From CAYNJG01 sp965216885 (GTDB taxonomy: Bacteria; Planctomycetota; Planctomycetia; Pirellulales; Pirellulaceae): DNA of 64,000 nucleotides. A program made the position numbers and the translations under genes. Positions within the stretch are counted from its first letter, which is position 1, and each line of letters opens with the position of its first letter. The notes below the pieces were generated by a model, which worked only from the letters and a program-made list of their open reading frames with translations, was not told the origin of the DNA and searched no databases. Of this stretch, positions 44,870 to 55,500 are shown in pieces. The stretch spans positions 1,054,001-1,118,000 of the forward strand of contig OZ244209.1 of NCBI GenBank assembly GCA_965216885.1, in the 5' to 3' direction.

Positions 44870-45901
44870 CTAGCGGCCGATTTGAATTCGATCTTCATCA
44901 TATTGGACCGTTGCACCTCGCAGGTTCCGCTTCAATTGCTGGACCGCGTCGGCAGAGATCGACGTCTTTCGCAGGCTGACGGATACCAGCTTGGGCATTT
45001 TCAGCAGGATGTCGACGATGTCATCCTCAATGTCGGTACCTGAAATGTCGACAATTTCCAGTTCCGGTGCCTCCGCCATCCAGCCCAGTCCGTCCGCAGT
45101 GAGCCGGGTATTGGTGAGGTTAACCGATTGCAGGTTCTTCAGCGCGCCCAGCTTGCTGGCGCCGGCGTTGGTGATCGATGTATCACCCAGACGTACTTCC
45201 TTGAGTGCGCTCATTTTGGAGAGATGCTCGACGGTCGTATCGGTGACCCCGGTGCCCTCAACGCCAATGCCCAACAGTACTGAAAGACCGCTCAGCTTTT
45301 CGATGCCGGAGTCCGTGATCTTGGTGTTGGCCATATAAAGACGCTTCAGGTTGGCGTGCTTGCCGACGCTCTCCATCGCGTCGTCGCCGATCTCGGTATC
45401 ATCGATACTCAGTGACATCAATGTCGGCAAACCGGAGATGGCTTCGAGGCCGGCGGCAGAAATCCTGCTGCCATTGACCCACAATTTCTTCAATCCTGCG
45501 CTGTCAGCAAACAGTTTGAGCTGCTCGTCGCCGAAGTTGGCGCCGGAGGCATCGAGGATCTCCAAGTCACCCAGTTTTCGAAGTTTGCCAAGAACCGAAG
45601 AATCTGGCAATTCCTTGCGAAGTTCTACCTGGGTTAGCTTTTCGACGAAAGCATCGCCAAGCAGGTCACCGATGAACGTTTTGCCCTGCCGTTTTTCGTC
45701 CGTTACATAGTCGCCCTCCTCAAACAGACGCTTGCCGTACGAAGCCCGCCCGCCGGCAGCGATGACAGCTTGCTCTGCACTGCCTTGCGCCCAGCCGTGA
45801 AACACCCATGGCAAAAACGGAAGCGTTGCCAGCAGGAGTAAGCCAATGACCACAAGAACCAGCTTGCTGCTGCTTCGTTTGGGTTCTGCGGAATCGTTCA
45901 T
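44870..45901 (-). CDS. Membrane-anchored leucine-rich-repeat protein
   Basis: 343 residues from ATG 45901, with GAGGTG five bases upstream. One N-terminal hydrophobic helix (LVLVVIGLLLLATLPFLPWVF) anchors it, with the rest outside the cytoplasm or in the periplasm. Residues about 110-330 are eight to nine repeats of 23-24 residues with L-x-x-L-x-(I/L)-x-x-(T)-x-(I/V)-x-(D)-x-(G)-(L/A), the planctomycete and RNI-like LRR type, which form a curved binding surface. No catalytic domain is seen. It is divergent from the TolC-like gene and shares the 295-base region between them. Confidence 0.8.
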   Translation of the reverse strand: MNDSAEPKRSSSKLVLVVIGLLLLATLPFLPWVFHGWAQGSAEQAVIAAGGRASYGKRLFEEGDYVTDEKRQGKTFIGDLLGDAFVEKLTQVELRKELPDSSVLGKLRKLGDLEILDASGANFGDEQLKLFADSAGLKKLWVNGSRISAAGLEAISGLPTLMSLSIDDTEIGDDAMESVGKHANLKRLYMANTKITDSGIEKLSGLSVLLGIGVEGTGVTDTTVEHLSKMSALKEVRLGDTSITNAGASKLGALKNLQSVNLTNTRLTADGLGWMAEAPELEIVDISGTDIEDDIVDILLKMPKLVSVSLRKTSISADAVQQLKRNLRGATVQYDEDRIQIGR

Positions 45902-46195
45902 TGTCACCTCAAATGGAAATGCTGCCTTATGTCTCACCAAAAGTGGACTGACATAATATCAAGCAGTCACTGCTGTCTCCACCGTGTCGTGGTTGGAATA
46001 TTGGTCGAGTTCGTCGATTTACGATTCGCTTTGTCGTCTTGCCTTTCACCCAGGCAGTGGATCAATAGAGCGGACAAGTTCGCTTGGACGAGAGAGTGCG
46101 TAAATGGGTTAACGAGGGGGGACTTGAGTGTTGGCTCATTCGCATTCACTCGAATTGCTCGTTCCGTCCGAACCAGAGGTCTGAAGGGAATACCG
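45902..46195. other. Divergent promoter region
   Basis: Between the LRR gene and the TolC-family lipoprotein gene. An open frame runs through it in the frame of the lipoprotein but the encoded residues resemble no signal peptide or domain. No clear promoter boxes. Confidence 0.4.
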
Positions 46196-49100
46196 TTGCG
46201 CGCAAAATCCATTGTTCTGATTGCTCTGCTTGCTGTTGTCGTGTCCGGCTGTAGTCGGGAACGTTACCGGTTGCGCGCGGACAGTCAAAGCTACGGTATC
46301 CTGCATCAAAAGACCGCATGCGCTCCGTGGCACCCAGCGGGTCTGAATATTGATCCGCCAGCGCATTCGCGACTGGCTCACAATTCATGTCCGGATGATC
46401 CGAGCCTGCCTGCTCCGTCACCGAGTCTGTACGAGTACGAGTTGCCGGAAACGCAGAAGCGCGATCCGCGAAGGTTCCAGCGACTTGACATGGCAGACAA
46501 TTTTGGAGCTGCCTTCACGCGACTCGCCAATCGCACGATGTTCAGACTGCCGTCGCGTCAACGCAAGGTGGAAGCTCAGTCGGCATATCGCCTTGCTTCG
46601 CATTCAGGAGTCGACGGCGACATCGAAGTTGCGTTCCTGCCGCTTGATCAGGTGCCGGAGACGCCCTCACCCGACGACGTGCAGCAGGAAACGGATCGCG
46701 TTAACGAAGCCATTGGCGTGATGAGCCAGAATTCCGTGCGACAGGTTCCGCTGCAAGAGCCCGTTTGGTCGTCGATTCCGCCCGGCTGTCTGATGCGAGC
46801 GCTTGAGTTCAGTTCCATTACGGACGAGTATCGTGATACGTTTGGCCGTGATCCGTCGCAGGATTTGTTTGACGAAGCGGGCCGGTTGTCGCTGGAGGAT
46901 CTGATTGATCTGGCCGTGCTCAACAGTCGTGAATATCAGTCGCAGAAAGAGAATCTGTATCGAGCCGCGCTCGCACTGACGTTGCAGCGCTATGATTATC
47001 AGTTGAAATTCTCTCCGTTCGGAAATGGCACCGACGTTGACTACAACCATTCGAATCAGGCGGGCATCACGACGAACCAGCTTGGTATCACATCAGGCGC
47101 CGCGGTTGAAAAGGTGATGTCAACGGGCGGGCAGTTACTCGCGAGTTTTGCCAATGACATCGTGCTTACGTTCAACGGTCCCAGTGGATTCGCCACAGAT
47201 GTCAGCTCGCAGTTGTTCGCGCAGATCTCACAGCCGCTGCTCCAGCGTGACCGCGTGTTTGAGAACCTCACTCAGGCTGAACGCGACGTCGTCTATGCGG
47301 CTCGGGATTACGCTCGTTTTCGCAAACAATTTTTCCGCGACATCGCGTCGGACTACTACCGACTGCTGCTGACCTATCGGAGTATCGAGATTGACATGCT
47401 CGATTACTTCACGAACCAACGCGGGTTTGCGCGTGCCCAGAGCGAGTATGCTCTGGCCCAGCGGATCCCGCGTTTTCAGGTTGACCAGTTCGAGCAAAAC
47501 GCGTTCAACAGCCGCAGTCGAGTCATTCGTAGCTGCAACGATCTGGAGCAGTCGTTTGATCAACTGAAGCTGCGGCTGGGCATTCCGCCGGAAACACCGA
47601 TCAACCTGGATCTTACCGAACTGGAAATCCTGACGGCTCGGGATGAAGTCACCGTTGCCATCGAATTGGCACGGAGATCGTTTCGCAACCTGAGCGGAGA
47701 ACTGGATAGTCGCGGCGATGGACTGGAGCAGGTCGATGATCGGGTGTTGGTGGTCAACGCTGCGATTCAGTTAGCGCAAAAGCTACAGGCGCAGCTTGAG
47801 TTACAGGCGACCCTTGAAAACGGAATCGAAGACCTGGACGATCCAATGCTCGACATGGAGTCTGAAGTGGAGCCGGGTAGTGTGCTTGATGAAGCGACGA
47901 AACTGCTAAATCGACTGCAGGCGGAAGCGATCGCGATTCAGGCCACGGGATTCCGTAAGCAGCTCGAGCAGGAAATGAATTCCCCGCGTCCTCCTTTGCC
48001 AACAAAGTTGTTTTTTCTACGGATGAATCTGATCGGATCATTGCTGGAGCTGGGACGATTGCGAGGCGTGGCCTTTGGGCAGGAGGAAGGCATGGCGGAG
48101 CGTGCGTCTCGTCTGGCAGAACGCTACAACGCCCTGTCCACAGAGCTGGACGGTGTCTATCAGCGACTCAGTGAACCGGACGATGACGAACTTACCAGCG
48201 AGGAGAATGTTCGCAAGCGAACTGACGAACTTGCGCGGGTGGCGCAAATCTCCGATAGCGCCGGTGAGCTGCTGGCGGAAGTCGGTGCTGTCGTGCCAAC
48301 GGACGAGCAGCTGGATGCGTCGGGTTTGGTACGTGAGGTCTTGCGGCTTGGAGACGAGCTGCAGCGTTCGAATATTGGTGGGCTCGAGCCCATTGAGATT
48401 AACACCGACGAAGCGATGCTGACGGCGCTGGTAACCCGCTTTGACCTCATGAACGAACGAGGGAATCTGGCGGACGCATGGCGGCAGATCAAGCTTGCCG
48501 GTGATGACCTGCGATCGATCCTGAATCTCCAGGCCAGTCAGACGATACGCACCGACTCGACTCGTAACGAGGCGTTCGACTTTACGTTCGATGACAGCGA
48601 TAGCAACGTAAGGCTGACATTCGACGCTCCGTTGAATCGCAGGGCACAGCGAAATTCGTACCGTGTTGCCTTGATCAACTATAACGTTGCACTGCGTAAC
48701 CTGATGCAGGCGGAAGACCAGATTAAGTTTGCGATTCGATCGGACATTCGAAGTCTGCAACTGGATCGTGAGCAGTATCTGATCGCCGTGGCCAGTGCGG
48801 CACTCGCGAGTGACCGACGATTGAGTACGCGTAAGCAGCTGGATGAGGGGCTGGGCAACATTACGGCTCGTGATTTCCTGGAAGCTCAGACGGCGTACAC
48901 CGCGTCGCTCAACGGGGTTGCCAGCGCCCATATCGACTACATTCTGGATCGCATTGATCTGTTCCTTGATCTTGAGCTGTTGCAGGTCGACGACAGCGGT
49001 TTCTGGCCGGATCTCTACGACGAGCAAAAGCAGCCAGAAGCGCGGCTGGCACCACCGCCGGGATCGGGCCCCGCCTACGGTAGCCTGGTTCCGGGGCTAC

Positions 49101-49411
49101 ATTACTCGCACTGCATTCGCCGGATGGACTGCATTCCCTTTGGGGCACCGCTGGTTTTTGATCATGAAGATCAGGGAGCGGGCGTGTCCGAAAACGGAAG
49201 TGCGTTGGAAGGTGAGTCGCCTGTCATGAGAATGACGCCAAATCGATTCGAAGAGGACGCTCCGGCCGAGGCGCCCGAGCCCTTCGGAGTGCGTGCACTC
49301 CCCGAGTACCCTACGGCAAACCCTCGCGTTCCTGAGGTCGGGTGGGGGAGTTCGAAGCCGGTGTCGGCATTTCCACCCTCCCTTCAGTCGGAAAGCTTGC
49401 CGTCATACTGA
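46196..49411 (+). CDS. TolC-family outer-membrane lipoprotein, unusually long
   Basis: 1,071 residues from TTG 46196. I choose this start because GAAGGGA lies six bases upstream and the product then begins with a lipoprotein signal: RAKSIVLIALLAVVVSGC, lipobox V-S-G-C19. A frame upstream to 45929 gives nothing signal-like. Residues about 230-520 and 740-950 are the two halves of an outer-membrane efflux protein (LSLEDLIDLAVLNSREYQSQKENLYRAALALTLQRYDY... and NSYRVALINYNVALRNLMQAEDQIKFAIRSDIRSLQLDREQ). Between them is an extra helical region rich in Glu/Gln/Leu. TolC proteins are the outer channel of type I secretion and efflux pumps. The next genes encode giant surface proteins, so export of these is a plausible job. 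No membrane-fusion or ABC gene is in view. Confidence 0.8.
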   Translation: MRAKSIVLIALLAVVVSGCSRERYRLRADSQSYGILHQKTACAPWHPAGLNIDPPAHSRLAHNSCPDDPSLPAPSPSLYEYELPETQKRDPRRFQRLDMADNFGAAFTRLANRTMFRLPSRQRKVEAQSAYRLASHSGVDGDIEVAFLPLDQVPETPSPDDVQQETDRVNEAIGVMSQNSVRQVPLQEPVWSSIPPGCLMRALEFSSITDEYRDTFGRDPSQDLFDEAGRLSLEDLIDLAVLNSREYQSQKENLYRAALALTLQRYDYQLKFSPFGNGTDVDYNHSNQAGITTNQLGITSGAAVEKVMSTGGQLLASFANDIVLTFNGPSGFATDVSSQLFAQISQPLLQRDRVFENLTQAERDVVYAARDYARFRKQFFRDIASDYYRLLLTYRSIEIDMLDYFTNQRGFARAQSEYALAQRIPRFQVDQFEQNAFNSRSRVIRSCNDLEQSFDQLKLRLGIPPETPINLDLTELEILTARDEVTVAIELARRSFRNLSGELDSRGDGLEQVDDRVLVVNAAIQLAQKLQAQLELQATLENGIEDLDDPMLDMESEVEPGSVLDEATKLLNRLQAEAIAIQATGFRKQLEQEMNSPRPPLPTKLFFLRMNLIGSLLELGRLRGVAFGQEEGMAERASRLAERYNALSTELDGVYQRLSEPDDDELTSEENVRKRTDELARVAQISDSAGELLAEVGAVVPTDEQLDASGLVREVLRLGDELQRSNIGGLEPIEINTDEAMLTALVTRFDLMNERGNLADAWRQIKLAGDDLRSILNLQASQTIRTDSTRNEAFDFTFDDSDSNVRLTFDAPLNRRAQRNSYRVALINYNVALRNLMQAEDQIKFAIRSDIRSLQLDREQYLIAVASAALASDRRLSTRKQLDEGLGNITARDFLEAQTAYTASLNGVASAHIDYILDRIDLFLDLELLQVDDSGFWPDLYDEQKQPEARLAPPPGSGPAYGSLVPGLHYSHCIRRMDCIPFGAPLVFDHEDQGAGVSENGSALEGESPVMRMTPNRFEEDAPAEAPEPFGVRALPEYPTANPRVPEVGWGSSKPVSAFPPSLQSESLPSY

Positions 49412-49595
49412 GTGAGGTTCGTAGCGTACGAGCCTTCAATGTCGCCTGGTTGACCTGTCGGGGTCAGGCCGCTTTCTGGAGCAAACGTCATTTCTGCTTC
49501 TGCGGAGCTGCGCGGTACCCGTGGAATAGACTTCCGAAGGTAGTTTGCATGAGCGTGTGTCTTGCGAACAACTTGTCTTCGCAGGAGTCGCCGCC

Positions 49596-52500
49596 ATGTT
49601 CATTAGCCACCTCCGTCGTCTCGCTGGCATTGATGCAGCTGTCGAAGAACGTACGGTGGTCGGTTGCGACTACGCGCTTTTGGAACGCCGTATTGCCTAT
49701 AGCGGTTCGCCACTTGCCGGTGAAGAGTTACCGGCGGCAATGTCGGAGTCGACCGATGCGTGGGGGGAGGCCGGCGTCGAGTTGACTGAGCCCGACGGAA
49801 TGACGGGCGACCTCCATGACGTAGCGAATGCCGACCTGTTCGATCCTGGCGAAACAGAAATCGGGCTTCTTGACGCCGAAGACTTCTGGTTCGGCGACGA
49901 CCAGGAAGTTGGTCGGCGGACGGAGATGGTGTTCGTTGACGCCTCAACGGAGGACTACGAAATTCTCGTGCAGGATCTGCTGCGCAACCGACAGGACGTA
50001 AGCATCGAGGTGGTCATTCTGGACGCTTCGCAGGATGGCTTCGAGCAGATTTCGGAAGCTCTTTCCCGCATGTCAGGCGTTGATACCGTACACATCGTTT
50101 CGCACGGCGAGAACGCTCGACTTCGATTGGGCGCGAGCTTTCTTGATCCGACCTCGTTGTTGGGTAACGCGGGGCAGGTTGCCGCATGGGGCGATGCCCT
50201 GGCGGATGGCGGCGACATCCTGCTATACGGTTGTGAGTTGGCGGCGGACGATGCGGGCGTCGAACTGGTGGAGTCGCTGGCCTCGTTGACGGGAGCGGAC
50301 GTTGGCGCCAGTACTGACATGACAGGGCACGTCGACCATGGAGGCGACTGGGAGTTTGAATACGTCTCGGGAAGACTCGATGGTGCAGCGATATTCTCCA
50401 CCGATTTCGTTGCGGCCTGGGGCCATACGTTACAGATCGTCAGCTCGCCGGAAACACTCGTAAATCAGGATGGTACCTTGCCGGTGGGCCAGAGCGAGTC
50501 CACGGTGATTTCAGGTGCGGACCGTGCAGCACGAGCCGTTGGCGTTGCAGACAACGGTGATTACGTCGTTGTCTGGACGGGTGGCTCGGGCGATCCGTCG
50601 CTTAGTGATGATGTGTATTTTCAAAGGTTCGAGAGGATGGGAACGCCTGTGGGGGCTGCCCAGATGATGAATCAACACACGGCGGATGAGCAGGACGACG
50701 TGAGCGTTGTCGTCAACGGTGACGGTAGCTTTGTCGCCGTTTGGGAAAGCGAAGGGCAGGACCATGGGGTCGGAGCTGGCATTTACATGCGCATGTTTGA
50801 TGCCAGTGGTGTTGCCATCAACGACGAAACGTTGGTGAATGAGACGGTGGTGAACTGGCAGGGCAACCCCGATATCGCCATGAACGACAACGGCCAGTTT
50901 GCCATCGTGTGGGAGGGGATCACAGAAGGCGAGCCAGATATCTACCTGAGGGATTTTCACGCGGATGGAACGGCCAATACCGGCGAGATTAATATTTCGA
51001 CCGGTGTCGGTGGTGCGGATGAGGATGAACCAGTCGTTGGGATGGACGGTGATGGGAACGTGGTGGTTGCCTGGCAGAGCGTGAATACCGCGAATGTCGA
51101 ATTCCGCCGTTTCAACTTCAGCGGCACTGCGATAACCAGTCTTGTCGAGCCTTCAGCCTGGTCGTCGGTGCTGGGTTTTGAGGTGGATCTCGATATCTGG
51201 ACGCCCCAGATTGCCGTCAGGGAAGACGGGATGACTGCTATTGTCGCGTCTGCCACACACGGTGCCGCCGGACTGTATGAGGCGGGGGTTATCATTCAGG
51301 TCTTCAATGCAGATTTGACGGGCGCCCCTGCGTTTGAAGACGTCATGTACGTAAATGAAGAAGTTATTGGGAACCAGGCATTTGCCAGCGTCGCGTTTCA
51401 GGATGACGACTCATTGGTCGTTGTGTGGGAGGGAGACGGCCCGTCAGCCAGCAGTTCCGACGTCTTTGCGCGGACGTTCGAGCTGGACTACCTGGACGGC
51501 AATCCGATTGTGGTGGCCACGGGCGACGAGTTCGTGATCAACGAGTCGACGACTGCATCGCAATCGCATGTTTCTGTAAGCGCACTGGCGGAAGCTCAGT
51601 TCGTTGCGGCGTGGAGCGGTTTGGGAACGGGCGACGACGATGGTGTATTCGTTCGGGCCTTCGGTGGTGACTCGCTAGTCGCTGTCTCGGACTCGGTTAC
51701 GGTGTCGGAAGACGGCATTGTAACAATCGATGTCCTTGCGAATGATTTGGGAACAGGCGTCCTGACTCTGGAAAGCTACGATCCAACGGGGGTTGTTGGG
51801 CTACTATCTGATAATGGCGATGGCACCATCGGCTATGATCCCAACGGTCAATTTGAGTCGCTAGGTGATTCCGAATCAGCAGAGGAAATTTTCAGCTACA
51901 CAATCGTTGATGAGACCGGTGAGTCCGATACGGCGACCGTGACGATCGTCGTGACGGGAGTAAACGACGACCCTGTCGCTCGGTCCGATGTCTACACGAC
52001 GGAAGCAGGTGTGCCGCTTACGGTTTCCGCCACCGCATCCAACAGTTTGTTGGCGAATGATTCCGACGTCGAAGACGGGGGCATAAGTTTCGGGGGGATC
52101 GTGGAGGATGGCGCGGGAGGCGTCGTCACCGCGGATTCCGATGGTGGATTTACGTTCACGCCTGATTCCGGGTTTATCGGGACCCATCAGTTTTCGTATC
52201 AGCTACTGGACGAAGATGGAGGAACAAGCGTCGGTACGGCAAGCATTAACGTTTCACCACCTGGGGTGACAGCGGATGGCTTGCTGTTTAGTACGCAGGG
52301 GGTTGGGAGCGCGACAGCCGACGGAATCGGCAGCTGGACGCGTACGCAAATCATTGGAATGACCGGCCCCAACCTGACGCTGGGGATGTCTGGACCGACC
52401 AATGGCACACTCAACTCGTTCATGGATGTTGCGGACGATGCCGGCGGTGACGTTCGGCTGGGCGCGTTTCATCATGTTTCCCGTGACATGGTAATGAGTG

Positions 52501-55500
52501 GAGGTGTCAGTGTGTTGGGGGGAGATCTCCTGTTGGTTGTAAGCGACGCCAACTATCCGAGCATAACGCCTAATCCACGCGACGTCGTTCGGGTTTGGGT
52601 GCAATCACCTGGCGACTATACCAGCGGACTCTATGAGATCGCGACGGGAAATCTAGGCACTGGCCAGATAGATAGTGTCACGCTGGTCGAATTCGATACC
52701 GTGGTTGGCGGGGTGCTGGTGGAAGAGGGGAGTTTGCTCTTTGGGGTCAGCCGGATCAATGATGGTCACATGATTATGAAGTACTATAACGATGGGGTGA
52801 CTGCCTCAACCTCTGTTTTGGTCGACTTCGAGGGGGGCGATTTCGGTTGGACCAACAAGATTGAAGCGTTGGAGTTGATCGAGCGGACAACTTCCATCGG
52901 TGGGGCGACGTTAAATGCAGGTAGCCTCTTGATGAGTTTCAATGGTGACGTCACCTACGCTGCTACGGGAACGGTGTTCGACCGTTCGGATGTTGTGCTC
53001 GTTGAGTTGAGCGAAGCCGGTTCGACACCAAGGGGGACCGCTTCGGTGTTTGTCGAATCCGATGATCTGGGACTCAACGATCCCCAAATTCAGGGTCTTT
53101 CTCTCGCGGCAGAATATATTGGTTATCGCCAGCCGGTTGTCGACGATCAGACGTTGGCCCGCGTTCTGGAACACGACGCTCTCTATAGCGCTACGGTCGT
53201 AGCTTTCGATGCTGACGATGATATCGTTGAGTTCGAAATCGTCGGTGGGAATTCGGCGGGTATCTTTGCAATTGATAACGCCGGAACGCTGACGATCGCA
53301 AACGCGTCCCTGCTTGACTATGAAACATCAGTCAGTCACACGCTGACGATTCGGGTTGCGGATTCTGGAGGACGAGTGGACCTGGGGGATGTGACGATAC
53401 ATGTTGATGATGTAGCGGAGCCATCCATCTCCGGTACGGTTTGGCATGACGTGCAGGGCGACGGTGCTGACGGCTCCGACATCGGGTTCGGTGACGTTAC
53501 CGTTCTGCTTTATAAGGACGATGGAAACGGTCTGGCCGATGACGCGGATCTGTTGGTGCGGACGACGACGACGTCAGGCGATGGGACCTATCTGTTTGAA
53601 GGCGTTGAGGACGCAGTTTACTGGGTGGCAGTTGATTCCAGATCGATTGTTGGAACGCTGAATAGTGGCGACTTCACCAACGGAGATGTCTGGGCCGAGC
53701 AGACCTATGACTTCAGGGGCACCGCCTATGGAGGGCGCAATGCCGGTGTTTCAGACGACGCGAGTCGGTTGTCTACATCCGAACACATCGCAATCGTAGA
53801 CGTCTCGATTGGGGACGTCGTTGATGCCGACTTTGGTTTTAGCTTCAACGTGGTGTCGCACACCGCGGGGGGCGACAGTCGGGACGACGATACGGGGGAA
53901 AGACGGACGGTGCAGGGGGCTCTGCGTCAGTTCATTCTGAACGCAAATGCAATTGCTGGGGCGAACGAGATGCGATTCGTTCCCGCCGTTGCGGCGAATG
54001 CCACGGAGGTGGATGCGGCGTGGTGGAAGATCGAAATCACGGAGGCGATGCCCGTCATCACGGATTCGCTCACGACGATTGATGGTCGCGCGATCAGCGC
54101 TGTCGATGGTGTCAGTTGGCGTGATACAAACACGGGAGACGATGGCGACTCGCAATCTGTCGGTACGGGTGATGACGGCTGGATTGGTGTCGGGTCGACC
54201 GATGAAGTGACGCTGGACGGGATACCTCGCCCAGAGTTGGAGCTCTTCGCAGCGGACGGCGTGGCAATTGCCGCCGGCCTTCATGTGCTGGCCAGCGATG
54301 TGACTGTGACGGACGTCGCCATCCACGGGTTCGGGGATACAGCGGGAGGAAATGTCGTTGTTGGAGACATTGGCAGTACGTTTTCGGGGTTCATGCTTGG
54401 CCGTGCGATACTTGGTGCTGATGCGCGGTACGGTGGAGCCGAATCGTCGTCCGTTCATGGAGGTGGCGGTCACGGCCTTCGTGTCGAGGGCGCAAGTGGC
54501 GGCGTTGTGCACGACTCGATGATCGTCGGTTCCCGGAGGAGCGGAGTGCTGCTGGATGGGGCGGACGACTGGCGTGTTGTCGGCAATCGTATTGTTGGTT
54601 ACGCCGCCGTAGCAAATGATCATGATGGCATCACTGTCACATCGGGGGGGGCGGGCAATCAGATCCTTGGCAACTACATTGCAGATTCTGGTGGCATGGG
54701 GATCGACCTGTATAACGCAGGTGGTGCAAATGTGATCGTGGGCAATACGATCGTCAGCAACGGCCGCGCGGGAATCGAAGTATCGGGTGTGCGGCTTGCG
54801 GGGGATGGCAATGTCGTTGAGCACAATGTGATTCATGGAAATGCCGGGAATGGCGTTCTCGTTGTCGGAGATTCGTTGGGGGCCGCTCCTTCCGTAGAGA
54901 ACCGCATTTCGGAAAACAGCTTCAGTGGGAACGGGCTGATCGCTATTGATCTTTCGCCGCATGGCGACACCGGAGTTGGTGATGGCGTAGATGAAATTGA
55001 TGGCACCAATGATACTCGGGGGAATTTCGGTCTTGATCATCCCGAGCTGAGAGTCGCACAAGTCGATCCATCGCTACTGGATCCACTTCGTGTGGAAGCG
55101 GACTTCGTCGCTAGTCCGGCGCAGCAAATTGAGTTCTACATCGCGACGGATTTGGACGCGTCGGACGTGGTTGGCGACACTCAGTACGGTGAAGGCCTGA
55201 CGTACTATGGCCGCGCGGAATTTGCCGGTGCGGGAGGATACACGTGGGTCGAAACGAGTGGCTACACGCTACAGGCGGATGATCGGTTGACACTGCTTTC
55301 GTTCGACGCTGCGTCAAATACGTCTGAGTTTTCCAATGTTGTTGACCTGGATTTCGTGCCACACGCGAATGATGACAGCTTTGTGCTGGGGGCTGGGTTC
55401 ACCATCAGCGGTTCCGTCGGAGACAACGACTTTGATCCCGATGGTGATGTGTCATTGCAGTATGCGTTGGTGGCTGGTTCGGAACCTGGTGCGGGGGCGT

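Noticed and set aside
45929..46195. 89-residue extension of the TolC-like lipoprotein
   Set aside because: It would bury the lipoprotein signal inside the protein. The TTG with a ribosome site is more coherent.
53751..55061. 436-residue minus-strand frame inside the giant surface protein
   Set aside because: Shadow frame: the plus strand has a continuous recognisable domain series, while this reading resembles nothing.
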